From an uncultured Lachnospiraceae bacterium (lineage in GTDB: Bacteria; Bacillota; Clostridia; Lachnospirales; Lachnospiraceae): a stretch of DNA of 8,426 nucleotides. A model generated the notes under the pieces. The model searched no databases, was not told the DNA's origin, and worked only from the letters and a program-made list of their open reading frames with translations. A program made the translations under genes and the position numbers. How positions within the stretch are numbered: position 1 is the stretch's first letter; the number at the start of each line of letters is the position of its first letter. Below are positions 1-6,929 of this stretch, one piece after another. The DNA is taken from positions 1-8,426 of the forward strand of contig CAMALN010000056.1 of NCBI GenBank assembly GCA_945836565.1, read 5' to 3'.

Positions 1-716
1 TTGTCTCTGTAATCTGCCTGAAGGTCATCAGCGATAAGTGTAAGCTGAAGCATACCAAGGATTCCGTTAATAGGAGTTCTTATCTCATGGCTCATATTGG
101 CAAGGAACTCAGCCTGAGTCTTATATGCTGCGTTCGCATCTTCGATTGCCTTTGAAAGCTTATTCTCTGTCTCCTTCTGCTCGGTAATATCGATTACAAC
201 CATATTTACGTAATCAGCCTCTGACTTATACATAACAGTGTTGAAGGTCTTGCCCAGATTCTCCATAGTGATTTCAACATCCATGAAATCACCCTCTTTA
301 GTTCCCGATGTATTGTATGCATTGAACCATGCATTGATATCCTGAAGCACCTCAATCTTACTGTCACCAAGAATCTTTCCCTCATAATCCGAAGGGTCAA
401 GGTTGAAATAGCTTCCAAAGCGTTCATTTGCATCCTCTATACAGAAGCCGCTGCCTGTTATCTTTGCCTGAGCAAATCCTATAGGAAGATTCATAAAAAG
501 CTTCTTGTATTTGTCGCTCTTTGAATGTCCTGCGAGCTCATCCCCACACAGAAGATATACTAATCCACATGTAACCGCCGCTGCCAGAATGCCTGTTATA
601 AGGCCTGCCGGCACGCTTTTCATGATAAGACCAAGTATAAGTCCGATTACAACCTGTGCGCCTGCACCTACTATCATAAGCTTCTTGCAGCCTAAATTTT
701 TTAAACTCTCCATCAT
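1..716 (-). CDS. Sensor histidine kinase, N-terminal part (cut by window edge)
   Basis: This is the first 238 codons of a membrane-bound sensor kinase; the ATP-binding domain and anything after it lie outside the window. Visible in order are two hydrophobic segments (about residues 13-32 and 37-56) joined by only a few residues, a PAS-like domain (about 70-180) ending in a DITEQK motif, a short coiled-coil linker (about 181-202), and the phosphoacceptor H-box FLANMSHEIRTPINGILGM with the likely phosphorylated His at residue 210. That H-box is typical of HisKA-type kinases, many of which are hybrid kinases with receiver domains; whether this one is cannot be seen. The almost absent external loop suggests sensing in the membrane or cytoplasm. 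Two ATGs are adjacent (716 and 713). The Shine-Dalgarno AGGGG (721-725) is 4 nt from the first and 7 nt from the second, so 713 may be the true start. The ligand is unknown. Confidence 0.9.
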   Translation of the reverse strand, partial: MMESLKNLGCKKLMIVGAGAQVVIGLILGLIMKSVPAGLITGILAAAVTCGLVYLLCGDELAGHSKSDKYKKLFMNLPIGFAQAKITGSGFCIEDANERFGSYFNLDPSDYEGKILGDSKIEVLQDINAWFNAYNTSGTKEGDFMDVEITMENLGKTFNTVMYKSEADYVNMVVIDITEQKETENKLSKAIEDANAAYKTQAEFLANMSHEIRTPINGILGMLQLTLIADDLQADYRD

Positions 717-759
717 AACACCCCTAACTCTTTAAAATTCAGACTCATATCTAATGAAT

Positions 760-788
760 ATTCTACTATAATATCATTCTTCGGTCAA
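760..788 (-). promoter_or_regulatory. Sigma-A type promoter for the histidine kinase gene
   Basis: On the minus strand the -35 box TTGACC (783-788, 5 of 6 to consensus) is separated by exactly 17 bp from the -10 box TAGAAT (760-765, 5 of 6). The -35 box overlaps the stop codon of the upstream yfhO-family gene. Transcription would start near 753, giving a leader of roughly 37 nt with the Shine-Dalgarno at 721-725. No terminator is visible between the two genes, so read-through from yfhO is also possible. Confidence 0.6.
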
Positions 789-3412
789 TGTGATATTTCT
801 TGTTTTTTCGTTGAAAAATTATATATCCAAGGCATAAAAATGCAAATTATTATAAATAATAACCAACTTATAAGTGATATCCGACTTCCCAGTTTGTAAC
901 CAACAGGTACGTACGAAAATTCGACCGTATGAATTCCATCCGGAACATCAACCCCTATAAATGCACCCATAAGCTTATAATATTCATAGGGTTCACCATC
1001 CACCTTGACAGACCAGCCCTCATCATAAGGTATAGACGTATATAACGTCTGTCCGACCGGCATATCTACCATACCCCTGACATAGCCCTCCTTGTAGCTC
1101 ACGTCGTACAGCATATGACTTGATAATACCCTGTATATCTGTTCATACAGGTAATCATCATACTTTGCAACAGCCAAAACTGCCTTAGTATTCTCTGAAG
1201 GATCATGCTCATATATATACTCAACTGTCACATAATCTCCTGCCTTAAGCTCTCCCAGATGGAATATCTGTATCTGGTATCTGTCGTACGCATACTCTTC
1301 ACCATTTATAGTAAACCTTATTTTTGTGATACCATTTCCTCTGCAATTCACATAATAATCACCGTCGGAATCAGCCGTAAATGCCGTTGTAAAGCTAACA
1401 CGGCCTGTCTGCTTCGGTGAAAATGTAACAACATTTTTAGCGATGCTTACATCACAGCTATCGCTGCTCACTGTCATCTCCGGATACACCATAGAAAACG
1501 GCCCGATGATTCCCGTCATATCGTATGCCAGAGTATTCTGCATATTCAATCTCTCAACACCCGAGAAATCCCAATCCTTGACATTATCACTAACCGCAAA
1601 GCCTATGGAAGCAGGATATGGATTCTCATATATGTCAACTCCGTCCACCGTAGCTCTGTATTTGAAATCAAAATTATTCAGGTCGCCCTCACGTCCAAAT
1701 ATATATCTTACATTCAAGAGAGAATTTGTAAACGGAGTCGAGCCCATATACAGGAATTCATTTGCACCTGTATAAAAGCCAAGCTTACCCATGGTTGTCA
1801 CAAGATCACCCAAAACAGTCGAGCAGAAGGTCCCAACGCTTCTCATATTATACCAGGTCGCCTCATCCAGAACTGTCGAATCCACAAGCTCGGTTCTATA
1901 GAAGCCGTCTTCTGTAGTATCCCACTTCTTACTTTCCTTGTATGCCGCATGCACTGCCGGAGATTCTCCGTATTTTTCCACATAATCAGTGTGACCATTC
2001 TCCATGAAGCCATTTATGCCCATCACGACCATTTCCACAACAAGCACTCCGGCTAATATCATATCAAAGGCAGGCCTTTTTATATAATCAAGCTGCCTGC
2101 TAAGCACAAGCAAACCATAGAAAAATATCAAAAGTAGAGTAACAATCGTTCCCAATATTTTGAGACTTCCGCTCTCCATGATATAAACCATCGTGCAGGC
2201 ACAAAGTGATAAGACAAGTGCTATCAACGTAAAAATCGGTCGGGTATCCTCGATACGATTTAGCACAAAGTACGCTACCTCTATCAGGACAAAGATGTAT
2301 AAAAATGAAAACCTGTTTGGTATACCATACTGGTCATGCAGGCCATGCCATATGTAGTTAAGCAGGGTTGCGTTGAAGCTTACCGCCATAAATGCCAAAA
2401 GAAGGATTGTCCTTATTTTCTGAGCTATCTTTATCCTTTTCACAAACAGGAACAGTACAATTGTAAATATCGCGAGACATCCGCAGTACAGATTCACGCC
2501 ACCATCAAAGGTCTGGTTTGTGATAGGCTCCGTAAATGCCATATGCTGCTTGAAGATCGCTGAGAAGCTGCCATACCAGCTCCATTTAGGAAATTCTCTC
2601 GTCCCTGATGCCGTGGCATTGATACCAAAATACGCCGGTATAAGAAGTATGGCAGACATTCCTCCGGCTACGATTGAGCCTATCGCAAACTTCACTCCGT
2701 TTACTACAAAATGCCTGAAGCCGCCATGCAAATACACGAAGAAGTATAATACCAGAAATACGCATATCATAAATCCTATATAGTAATTACAGAACAATGC
2801 ATAAAACAGGGTCAGACAATACATGCCCGGCTTTCCCTCTTCCATTAGCCGTCTAAAGCCCAGCATTATAAGAGGGAATATCATGATGCAGTCCATCCAC
2901 ATGGTATTCCAATAATATCCCACGACATAATTCGACAGGGCGTACATCAGAGAAAGTCCGATTATATACAAATCACTGCGTCTTATGCCATCTGTTTCCT
3001 TGTCAATATGTGACAGATAATATGCCATCGTGCTTCCGGTAAGTGCAATCTTAAGTGCTACTATAACGCACACTCCGGCTACGATATGCTCCTGTGAAAC
3101 CAGCAACAACAGAAGATTAAACGGACTCGAAAAGTAGTAGGCGCCCAGCGACAGAAAGTTAGAGCCGAGTGCCACATCCCAGGTATAAAACAGGCTCTCA
3201 CCATTCAATAGCTTGTGCCTGTAATCAGAAAAAAACGGAACATACTGATGTATGCTGTCAACTATGGTCAGACTGTTTGGTCCAAACGGTGTAATCTTCT
3301 CAAGTATAAATATCGCAAGCATTACAATAGAGATAATTACGGCCGGCATGTAACAGCAAAAATTCCTCTTAAGCCATACACTTATTTTTTGTTTTACATT
3401 AGTTTCCGACAT
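785..3412 (-). CDS. YfhO-family multi-pass membrane protein (predicted GT-C-like glycosyltransferase)
   Basis: An 875-residue membrane protein of the YfhO family. It shows about 13 hydrophobic segments between residues 20 and 470, a large outside domain (about 475-840), and one C-terminal membrane segment (about 845-865). The first loop carries the family-typical DSIHQYVPF (Asp52, Gln56) and, after it, AYYFSSPFNLLLL. The motif MWMDCIMIFPLIMLG follows about residue 170, and the C-terminal part has SIPYDEGWSVKVDG. In Bacillus, YfhO is implicated in glycosylating lipoteichoic acid from an undecaprenyl-linked sugar; the same type of role here, on a surface polymer, is inference. The start was set at 3412 because GAAAGGA lies 6 nt upstream. 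An in-frame ATG at 3433 would add seven residues but has no Shine-Dalgarno. The gene follows the GH9 gene after 94 bp and precedes the kinase gene. Confidence 0.88.
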   Translation of the reverse strand: MSETNVKQKISVWLKRNFCCYMPAVIISIVMLAIFILEKITPFGPNSLTIVDSIHQYVPFFSDYRHKLLNGESLFYTWDVALGSNFLSLGAYYFSSPFNLLLLLVSQEHIVAGVCVIVALKIALTGSTMAYYLSHIDKETDGIRRSDLYIIGLSLMYALSNYVVGYYWNTMWMDCIMIFPLIMLGFRRLMEEGKPGMYCLTLFYALFCNYYIGFMICVFLVLYFFVYLHGGFRHFVVNGVKFAIGSIVAGGMSAILLIPAYFGINATASGTREFPKWSWYGSFSAIFKQHMAFTEPITNQTFDGGVNLYCGCLAIFTIVLFLFVKRIKIAQKIRTILLLAFMAVSFNATLLNYIWHGLHDQYGIPNRFSFLYIFVLIEVAYFVLNRIEDTRPIFTLIALVLSLCACTMVYIMESGSLKILGTIVTLLLIFFYGLLVLSRQLDYIKRPAFDMILAGVLVVEMVVMGINGFMENGHTDYVEKYGESPAVHAAYKESKKWDTTEDGFYRTELVDSTVLDEATWYNMRSVGTFCSTVLGDLVTTMGKLGFYTGANEFLYMGSTPFTNSLLNVRYIFGREGDLNNFDFKYRATVDGVDIYENPYPASIGFAVSDNVKDWDFSGVERLNMQNTLAYDMTGIIGPFSMVYPEMTVSSDSCDVSIAKNVVTFSPKQTGRVSFTTAFTADSDGDYYVNCRGNGITKIRFTINGEEYAYDRYQIQIFHLGELKAGDYVTVEYIYEHDPSENTKAVLAVAKYDDYLYEQIYRVLSSHMLYDVSYKEGYVRGMVDMPVGQTLYTSIPYDEGWSVKVDGEPYEYYKLMGAFIGVDVPDGIHTVEFSYVPVGYKLGSRISLISWLLFIIICIFMPWIYNFSTKKQEISH

Positions 3413-3453
3413 ACGATATCCTTTCAAAAACATGAATAATCATAATGTATGAA

Positions 3454-3476
3454 AGCGCACATAGATTATGTGCGCT
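3454..3476 (-). terminator. Perfect intercistronic hairpin (weak terminator or RNA-processing element)
   Basis: AGCGCACATA (3454-3463) and TATGTGCGCT (3467-3476) are exact inverted repeats around a 3-nt loop, giving a 10-bp stem. It lies between the GH9 stop codon (3507) and the yfhO start (3412). On the minus-strand transcript the stem is followed by TTCATACATTATG, a poor U-tract, so it may act as a partial terminator, or as a stem protecting the 3' end of the GH9 message, rather than a full stop. It is about 41 nt upstream of the yfhO start codon. There is no U-tract on the plus strand either. Confidence 0.55.
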
Positions 3477-3506
3477 CCATATTATAAAATATCATCCTCT
3501 ATATAC

Positions 3507-5813
3507 TTATTTATTCATAAGACCGGTCATGCCATATATAAGCGGAGAATTCCAATATATGGTAATCTCATTGCATGAGAAGCTCTGTTCATTATCCACA
3601 TAACACATACCTGTTGGCATACCCGTAAGTACAGCCTTAGAATATGGATCATTGAAGCCCGCATTTGCACCACCTACAAGCATACCCGGCATAGTCTCGC
3701 CAAGCACCTGTGAAGGTCTGTGATGTGTATGACAAGGCGAATTACTTCCGTAACCGGTCACATAGCAATATCCTACAGGATTTAGACCGAAGATATAGTC
3801 TCTGTGCTTCTTCGCATATGCGATATACTCATCATTTGGACTAAGTCTGTCTGCCATGAGAAGAAGCTGTATATTATTTGCAACAGCCATATTGCTTCCC
3901 CATGAATATGAATCCGCAAGACCTGTTCCGAATACCTCCTTCTCACAGGCTTCGATGTGCTCATCTGCTGCCTCAAGGAGCTTAGCCTTTGCCGTTTCCC
4001 TGATATTTGCATCTACACTCTCACACTTTGCAAGGTCATAAAGTGCAAGTCCTCCGATATCCGCCCAACCAAGGCCTGTGGTAAGTGTTCCCTGCATAGC
4101 CTCCTCCAAAGCGGTCTTGTACTCAGCCTCTCCCGTTGCTATATAAAGCTCTGCTGCCGACCATATAGTCTCATCTACTACCTTTGCATCAGCATATGCT
4201 CCCGTAACTATCTCATCCGGATTGATATAGCTTGCTCTCTTCTCATCAGCCTGTGCATATGCAAATGCTTTCTTCGAAGCCTCTAAGCACGTATCAGCAA
4301 ATGTCTCATCAAATCCTCTGTACAATACCGATGCCTTAGCCATAACAGCTGCAAAGTCACAGGTTGCCGCATACGAAATCGGTGCGAGCAAAAGCTGTGC
4401 CGTCTCCTCCTCAGGATTTACGGTTTCCGGGAATACATCACAGGTAACCTTATGATATACTCCTCCACTTTCTGCATCCTGCATCTTAAGCATCCATTCA
4501 AGCTCGAATCTCGCCTCATCCAAAATATCAGGAACATTATTTCCACTCTCCGGAATACCTATATCATCTGCCGCATATCCAAAGTCCTCATATGTGAGAA
4601 GTAAATCCTGTACCGTCTTCGCTCCCGGTACCACATAACGTCCGTAATCTCCCGCATCATGCCATCCACCGGACACATCAACTGTTGATGAAGACGGAGA
4701 ACCATATACTACAGCTCCACCGGTATGACATGCCGGATGCGCGAACTTTCCTGCTATAGCCGAATCTGTCTCTATGCCGCATCTCTGCTTATAGAGCATA
4801 AGTATTATATCCTTGTATACGTCATCATAGATATCATCGCCTATTACGAACTCGTATGAAGCACCTGACGGGCAAGATATAATCTTATATGTACCCGGTG
4901 TCTTAAAATCACTGAAATCAGCTTTTCTTATCTGGTTGAGTACAGCCTTATCAAACTTAAACTCCTCATACTGACCGACATATACAGTCTCCTCTGTATC
5001 TGCTGTTACAATCTTGAACTTCTCATCATCCTTAGAGGTTGTAACCACTGTCTTGGTATCATCAGTAAGGTATCCGAGCTGGTTTACCTTTACCTGAATC
5101 GGAATAGGTGCTCCCTCTATCTTCTCTGCATTAGAGCCGTCAGTTACTATAAGCGAGATATTATCAAAATATATCTTGTGTGCAGGAAGATCTCCGTCGC
5201 CTTCAATCGCTCCCATATTTACTACAAATCTCGGTGCAGGATCCGAATCCTCTGCCATAGTGAATTCACAATTAACAGACTGTGTCTCTGGTCCTATAGT
5301 CACATACTCACTTGCATAAGCATGGTAATCACCGCCGTTTATCTGGATTCTCCACTGTACGGTTCTCTCTATGTCACAGCGTACGTCAAACTTCATCGTA
5401 TATACGCAATCTCTTGCCATAGTAAAGCCGTCATAATACACCTGACATCCATGCTCAACTCTTCCGGGCTTTGAGATGTCGCACACCAGCTCACCATTCT
5501 CGACATAGAGCTTATAATCTCCGCCATTTACATAGGTTACAAACGGTCCCACGTTTCCATCCTCGAAATCAAAGCCCATTACATCTGCACCTTCTACGGT
5601 TGTGAATCTCTCAACCTCAGGCTGCTGAACCTCAGTGGTTGTCCAGTCACCGTCATCTACAAATTCATCCGCATCCGAAGGTGTAGCCTCCTGCGTAGCA
5701 TCTCCTCCGGTTGCAACAGTTTTATCGCCTTCACCGGTTTTTCCGCAGCCTGCCATTGACAAAAGCATAGCTCCCGCAAGAGCCACAGCCATAATTTTCT
5801 TGAATTTCCTCAT
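3507..5813 (-). CDS. Glycoside hydrolase family 9 lipoprotein (endoglucanase/beta-glucanase)
   Basis: A 768-residue surface enzyme predicted to hydrolyse beta-1,4-glucan links in cellulose or mixed-linkage beta-glucan. The signal peptide ends in the lipobox LSMAGC with Cys23, so it should be lipid-anchored. An acidic Ser/Thr-rich linker (24-70) follows. A beta-rich domain (about 75-225), ending in KIYFDNISLIV and containing Trp154, resembles family 4/9-type carbohydrate-binding modules. Next come the cellulase N-terminal Ig-like domain (about 238-325, starting at VKVNQLGY) and the GH9 catalytic domain (about 335-768). Catalytic motifs are intact: GGWHDAGDYGRYV with Asp386 and Asp389 (the latter the expected base), GYGSNSPCHTHHRP at 687-700, and NEITIYWNSPL with Glu749 as the expected acid. 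The order CBM-Ig-GH9 matches clostridial CbhA/CelK-type enzymes, but there is no dockerin. An AAAGGCGG stretch ends 9 nt upstream of the ATG. Cellulose versus soluble glucan, and endo versus exo action, cannot be told from sequence. Confidence 0.95.
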   Translation of the reverse strand: MRKFKKIMAVALAGAMLLSMAGCGKTGEGDKTVATGGDATQEATPSDADEFVDDGDWTTTEVQQPEVERFTTVEGADVMGFDFEDGNVGPFVTYVNGGDYKLYVENGELVCDISKPGRVEHGCQVYYDGFTMARDCVYTMKFDVRCDIERTVQWRIQINGGDYHAYASEYVTIGPETQSVNCEFTMAEDSDPAPRFVVNMGAIEGDGDLPAHKIYFDNISLIVTDGSNAEKIEGAPIPIQVKVNQLGYLTDDTKTVVTTSKDDEKFKIVTADTEETVYVGQYEEFKFDKAVLNQIRKADFSDFKTPGTYKIISCPSGASYEFVIGDDIYDDVYKDIILMLYKQRCGIETDSAIAGKFAHPACHTGGAVVYGSPSSSTVDVSGGWHDAGDYGRYVVPGAKTVQDLLLTYEDFGYAADDIGIPESGNNVPDILDEARFELEWMLKMQDAESGGVYHKVTCDVFPETVNPEEETAQLLLAPISYAATCDFAAVMAKASVLYRGFDETFADTCLEASKKAFAYAQADEKRASYINPDEIVTGAYADAKVVDETIWSAAELYIATGEAEYKTALEEAMQGTLTTGLGWADIGGLALYDLAKCESVDANIRETAKAKLLEAADEHIEACEKEVFGTGLADSYSWGSNMAVANNIQLLLMADRLSPNDEYIAYAKKHRDYIFGLNPVGYCYVTGYGSNSPCHTHHRPSQVLGETMPGMLVGGANAGFNDPYSKAVLTGMPTGMCYVDNEQSFSCNEITIYWNSPLIYGMTGLMNK

Positions 5814-5900
5814 TCTTTATATCCGCCTTTCTATAATAAATTTACTATTTTCTTCATCATCTATATTTGTAATATATTTATGCCTCACAAGACAATTTTG
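5814..5900 (-). other. Spacer between hisA and the GH9 gene
   Basis: This 87-bp AT-rich gap has no clear intrinsic terminator for hisA. On the minus strand TTGTCT followed about 18 bp later by TACAAA is only a weak promoter match, so the GH9 gene may be read through from hisA or start from a promoter that does not fit the housekeeping consensus. The Shine-Dalgarno-like AAAGGCGG (5823-5830) belongs to the GH9 gene. Confidence 0.3.
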
Positions 5901-6683
5901 TCACATACAGCGAGAGCAAAATTCGACTACCTCATCAAAATTCATATCGCCGCCGAATATATCCAGTGCACTTCCGATAGTGACATCAAGCTTATTCTGT
6001 CCTAAGGTGTACAGCTTCTTCAAATCCTCGAAGCTGCCCACACCACCGGCATATGTCATAGGCAACGCTCCCCATGAGCCGAGCAGGGATACCAGCTCCT
6101 CTTCTATACCCTGTGCCTTGCCCTCTACATCTACTGCATGAATCAGATACTCACTGCAATATCCCGCAAGCTTATCAAGAGTTTCATAATTCACCTCTTC
6201 CTCTGTAAAGGTCTGCCACCGGTCAGTCACGATGTAATATTTATTATCCTTTTTTCTACAGCTTAAATCAAGAACCAGCCTGTCCTTTCCAACCGCATCA
6301 CATAATCTGTCTAAATTCTCGTAATTCACCCTGCCATCCTTGAACACATATGAGGTTACAATAACCTTTGCCGCACCCATAGAGATGAATTCTCCGGCAT
6401 TCTCGGCATTTATTCCGCCGCCTATCTGAAGACCTCCCGGATACGCAGAAAGTGCAAGCTTCGCCTGTCTTATATCCTGTTCATAATACTCACTTGTTTT
6501 AGGATTCAGTATAATAACATGTCCCTGAGACAAATTCTTTGTCATATATAATTCTGCATAAAAGTCTGCTAAAAGCTCGGATACAAAATTATCCTTTGCA
6601 CGGTCAGCCTCATCCAGCAGGCTTCCGCCAACTATCTGCTTGACCGAGCCATTATGTATGTCTATACATGGTCGAAATCTCAT
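5901..6683 (-). CDS. hisA: Phosphoribosylformimino-5-aminoimidazole carboxamide ribotide isomerase, eukaryotic (HIS6) type
   Basis: A 260-residue TIM-barrel isomerase that converts ProFAR to PRFAR, the fourth step of histidine biosynthesis, in the cytoplasm. The sequence follows yeast HIS6 rather than ordinary bacterial HisA. It has CIDIHNGSVKQIVGG at the N-terminus (catalytic Asp8), NFVSE at 32-36, LQIGGGIN at 85-92, AKVIVTSYVF at 105-114, DRLVLDLSCRKK with the second expected catalytic Asp139, the WQT motif at 156-158, LIHAVDVEG at 180-188, TYAGGVGSFEDL in the phosphate-binding region, and VTIGSALDIFGG near the end. The length is that of the eukaryotic-type family (about 260) rather than the usual 240 or so of bacterial HisA. 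The start fits the family; AAAGGA lies about 10 nt upstream, a rather long spacing. No other his gene is in the window, so it appears detached from any his operon here. Confidence 0.92.
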   Translation of the reverse strand: MRFRPCIDIHNGSVKQIVGGSLLDEADRAKDNFVSELLADFYAELYMTKNLSQGHVIILNPKTSEYYEQDIRQAKLALSAYPGGLQIGGGINAENAGEFISMGAAKVIVTSYVFKDGRVNYENLDRLCDAVGKDRLVLDLSCRKKDNKYYIVTDRWQTFTEEEVNYETLDKLAGYCSEYLIHAVDVEGKAQGIEEELVSLLGSWGALPMTYAGGVGSFEDLKKLYTLGQNKLDVTIGSALDIFGGDMNFDEVVEFCSRCM

Positions 6684-6720
6684 ATTACAGGAATCCTTTC
6701 ATCAACGGCTATATCCAATT

Positions 6721-6750
6721 ACTATATAGTTCCGCACCAAACACAAGCAA
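6721..6750 (-). promoter_or_regulatory. Candidate hisA promoter with overlapping palindrome
   Basis: On the minus strand TATAGT (6721-6726, 5 of 6 to the -10 consensus) lies 18 bp downstream of TTGCTT (6745-6750, only 3 of 6 to the -35 consensus). The -10 box forms half of the exact palindrome ACTATATAGT (6721-6730), which could be a small operator or simply reflect AT-rich composition. The leader to the hisA ATG would be about 30-35 nt. Confidence 0.33.
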
Positions 6751-6857
6751 ACAAATACAATTATTCATATCAATCCCAAAGTGCTGCGCTTGTGCCAGTG
6801 TATCTCTCGCTTTTATTAAACCTACATCATATTAACATATATTATCTAAAATATATA

Positions 6858-6886
6858 GTGCAAATTTATTTTTCAAATGCTATACT
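6858..6886 (+). promoter_or_regulatory. Extended -10 promoter for the AAA+ ATPase gene
   Basis: TATACT (6881-6886) is preceded directly by TGC (6878-6880), making an extended -10 element. The -35 position, 17 bp upstream (GTGCAA, 6858-6863), is weak, as is common for extended -10 promoters. Transcription would begin near 6893, leaving about 34 nt before the ATG at 6927 and including the AAGGGG ribosome binding site. Confidence 0.55.
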
Positions 6887-6910
6887 GTGTGTATTAAATT
6901 TGATTGTACC

Positions 6911-6929
6911 AAGGGGAAATGCGCATATG
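6911..6929 (+). promoter_or_regulatory. Ribosome binding site deciding the ATPase start
   Basis: AAGGGG (6911-6916) lies 10 nt upstream of ATG 6927. The reading frame stays open upstream to an ATG at 6654, but that would overlap the hisA start, run through both promoter candidates and give a low-complexity N-terminus rich in Tyr, Ser and Ile. The start at 6927 is therefore preferred. A second in-frame ATG at 6933 would be 16 nt from the site. Confidence 0.65.

Larger units (their letters stand above)
6684..6926. other. Divergent intergenic control region between hisA and the AAA+ ATPase gene
   Basis: A 243-bp AT-rich region with no credible gene of its own. It contains promoter candidates for both flanking genes, a 10-bp palindrome at 6721-6730, and a very AT-rich stretch (about 6815-6857) just upstream of the ATPase promoter that could act as an UP-like element. 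No riboswitch or T-box signature is visible; the hisA leader predicted from its promoter candidate (about 30-35 nt) is too short for one. Confidence 0.6.

Noticed and set aside
1205..2783. Several 70-110-codon plus-strand frames inside the yfhO-family gene
   Set aside because: They are antisense shadows of a well-supported membrane protein and show no coding motifs of their own.
5891..5902. Short inverted repeat GACAATTTTGTC at the hisA stop codon
   Set aside because: A 5-bp AT-rich stem with a 2-nt loop is too weak for a terminator and has no following U-tract.
5635..6141. 168-codon plus-strand open frame
   Set aside because: It lies antisense to the 5' end of the GH9 gene, the spacer and the 3' end of hisA, all strongly supported by conserved motifs. 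Its product is rich in Ser and Pro and has no recognisable domain.
6684..6720. AGGATTCCT inverted repeat over the hisA ribosome binding site, considered as a translational switch
   Set aside because: A 4-bp stem with a one-base loop cannot fold as a stable hairpin.
6654..6926. Upstream extension of the AAA+ ATPase frame to an ATG at 6654
   Set aside because: It overlaps the hisA start on the other strand, passes through both promoter candidates, and codes for a composition-driven sequence. A ribosome binding site and extended -10 promoter support 6927.
6684..6926. His T-box or other riboswitch ahead of hisA
   Set aside because: No T-box sequence or specifier-loop arrangement is visible, and the leader predicted from the promoter candidate is too short.
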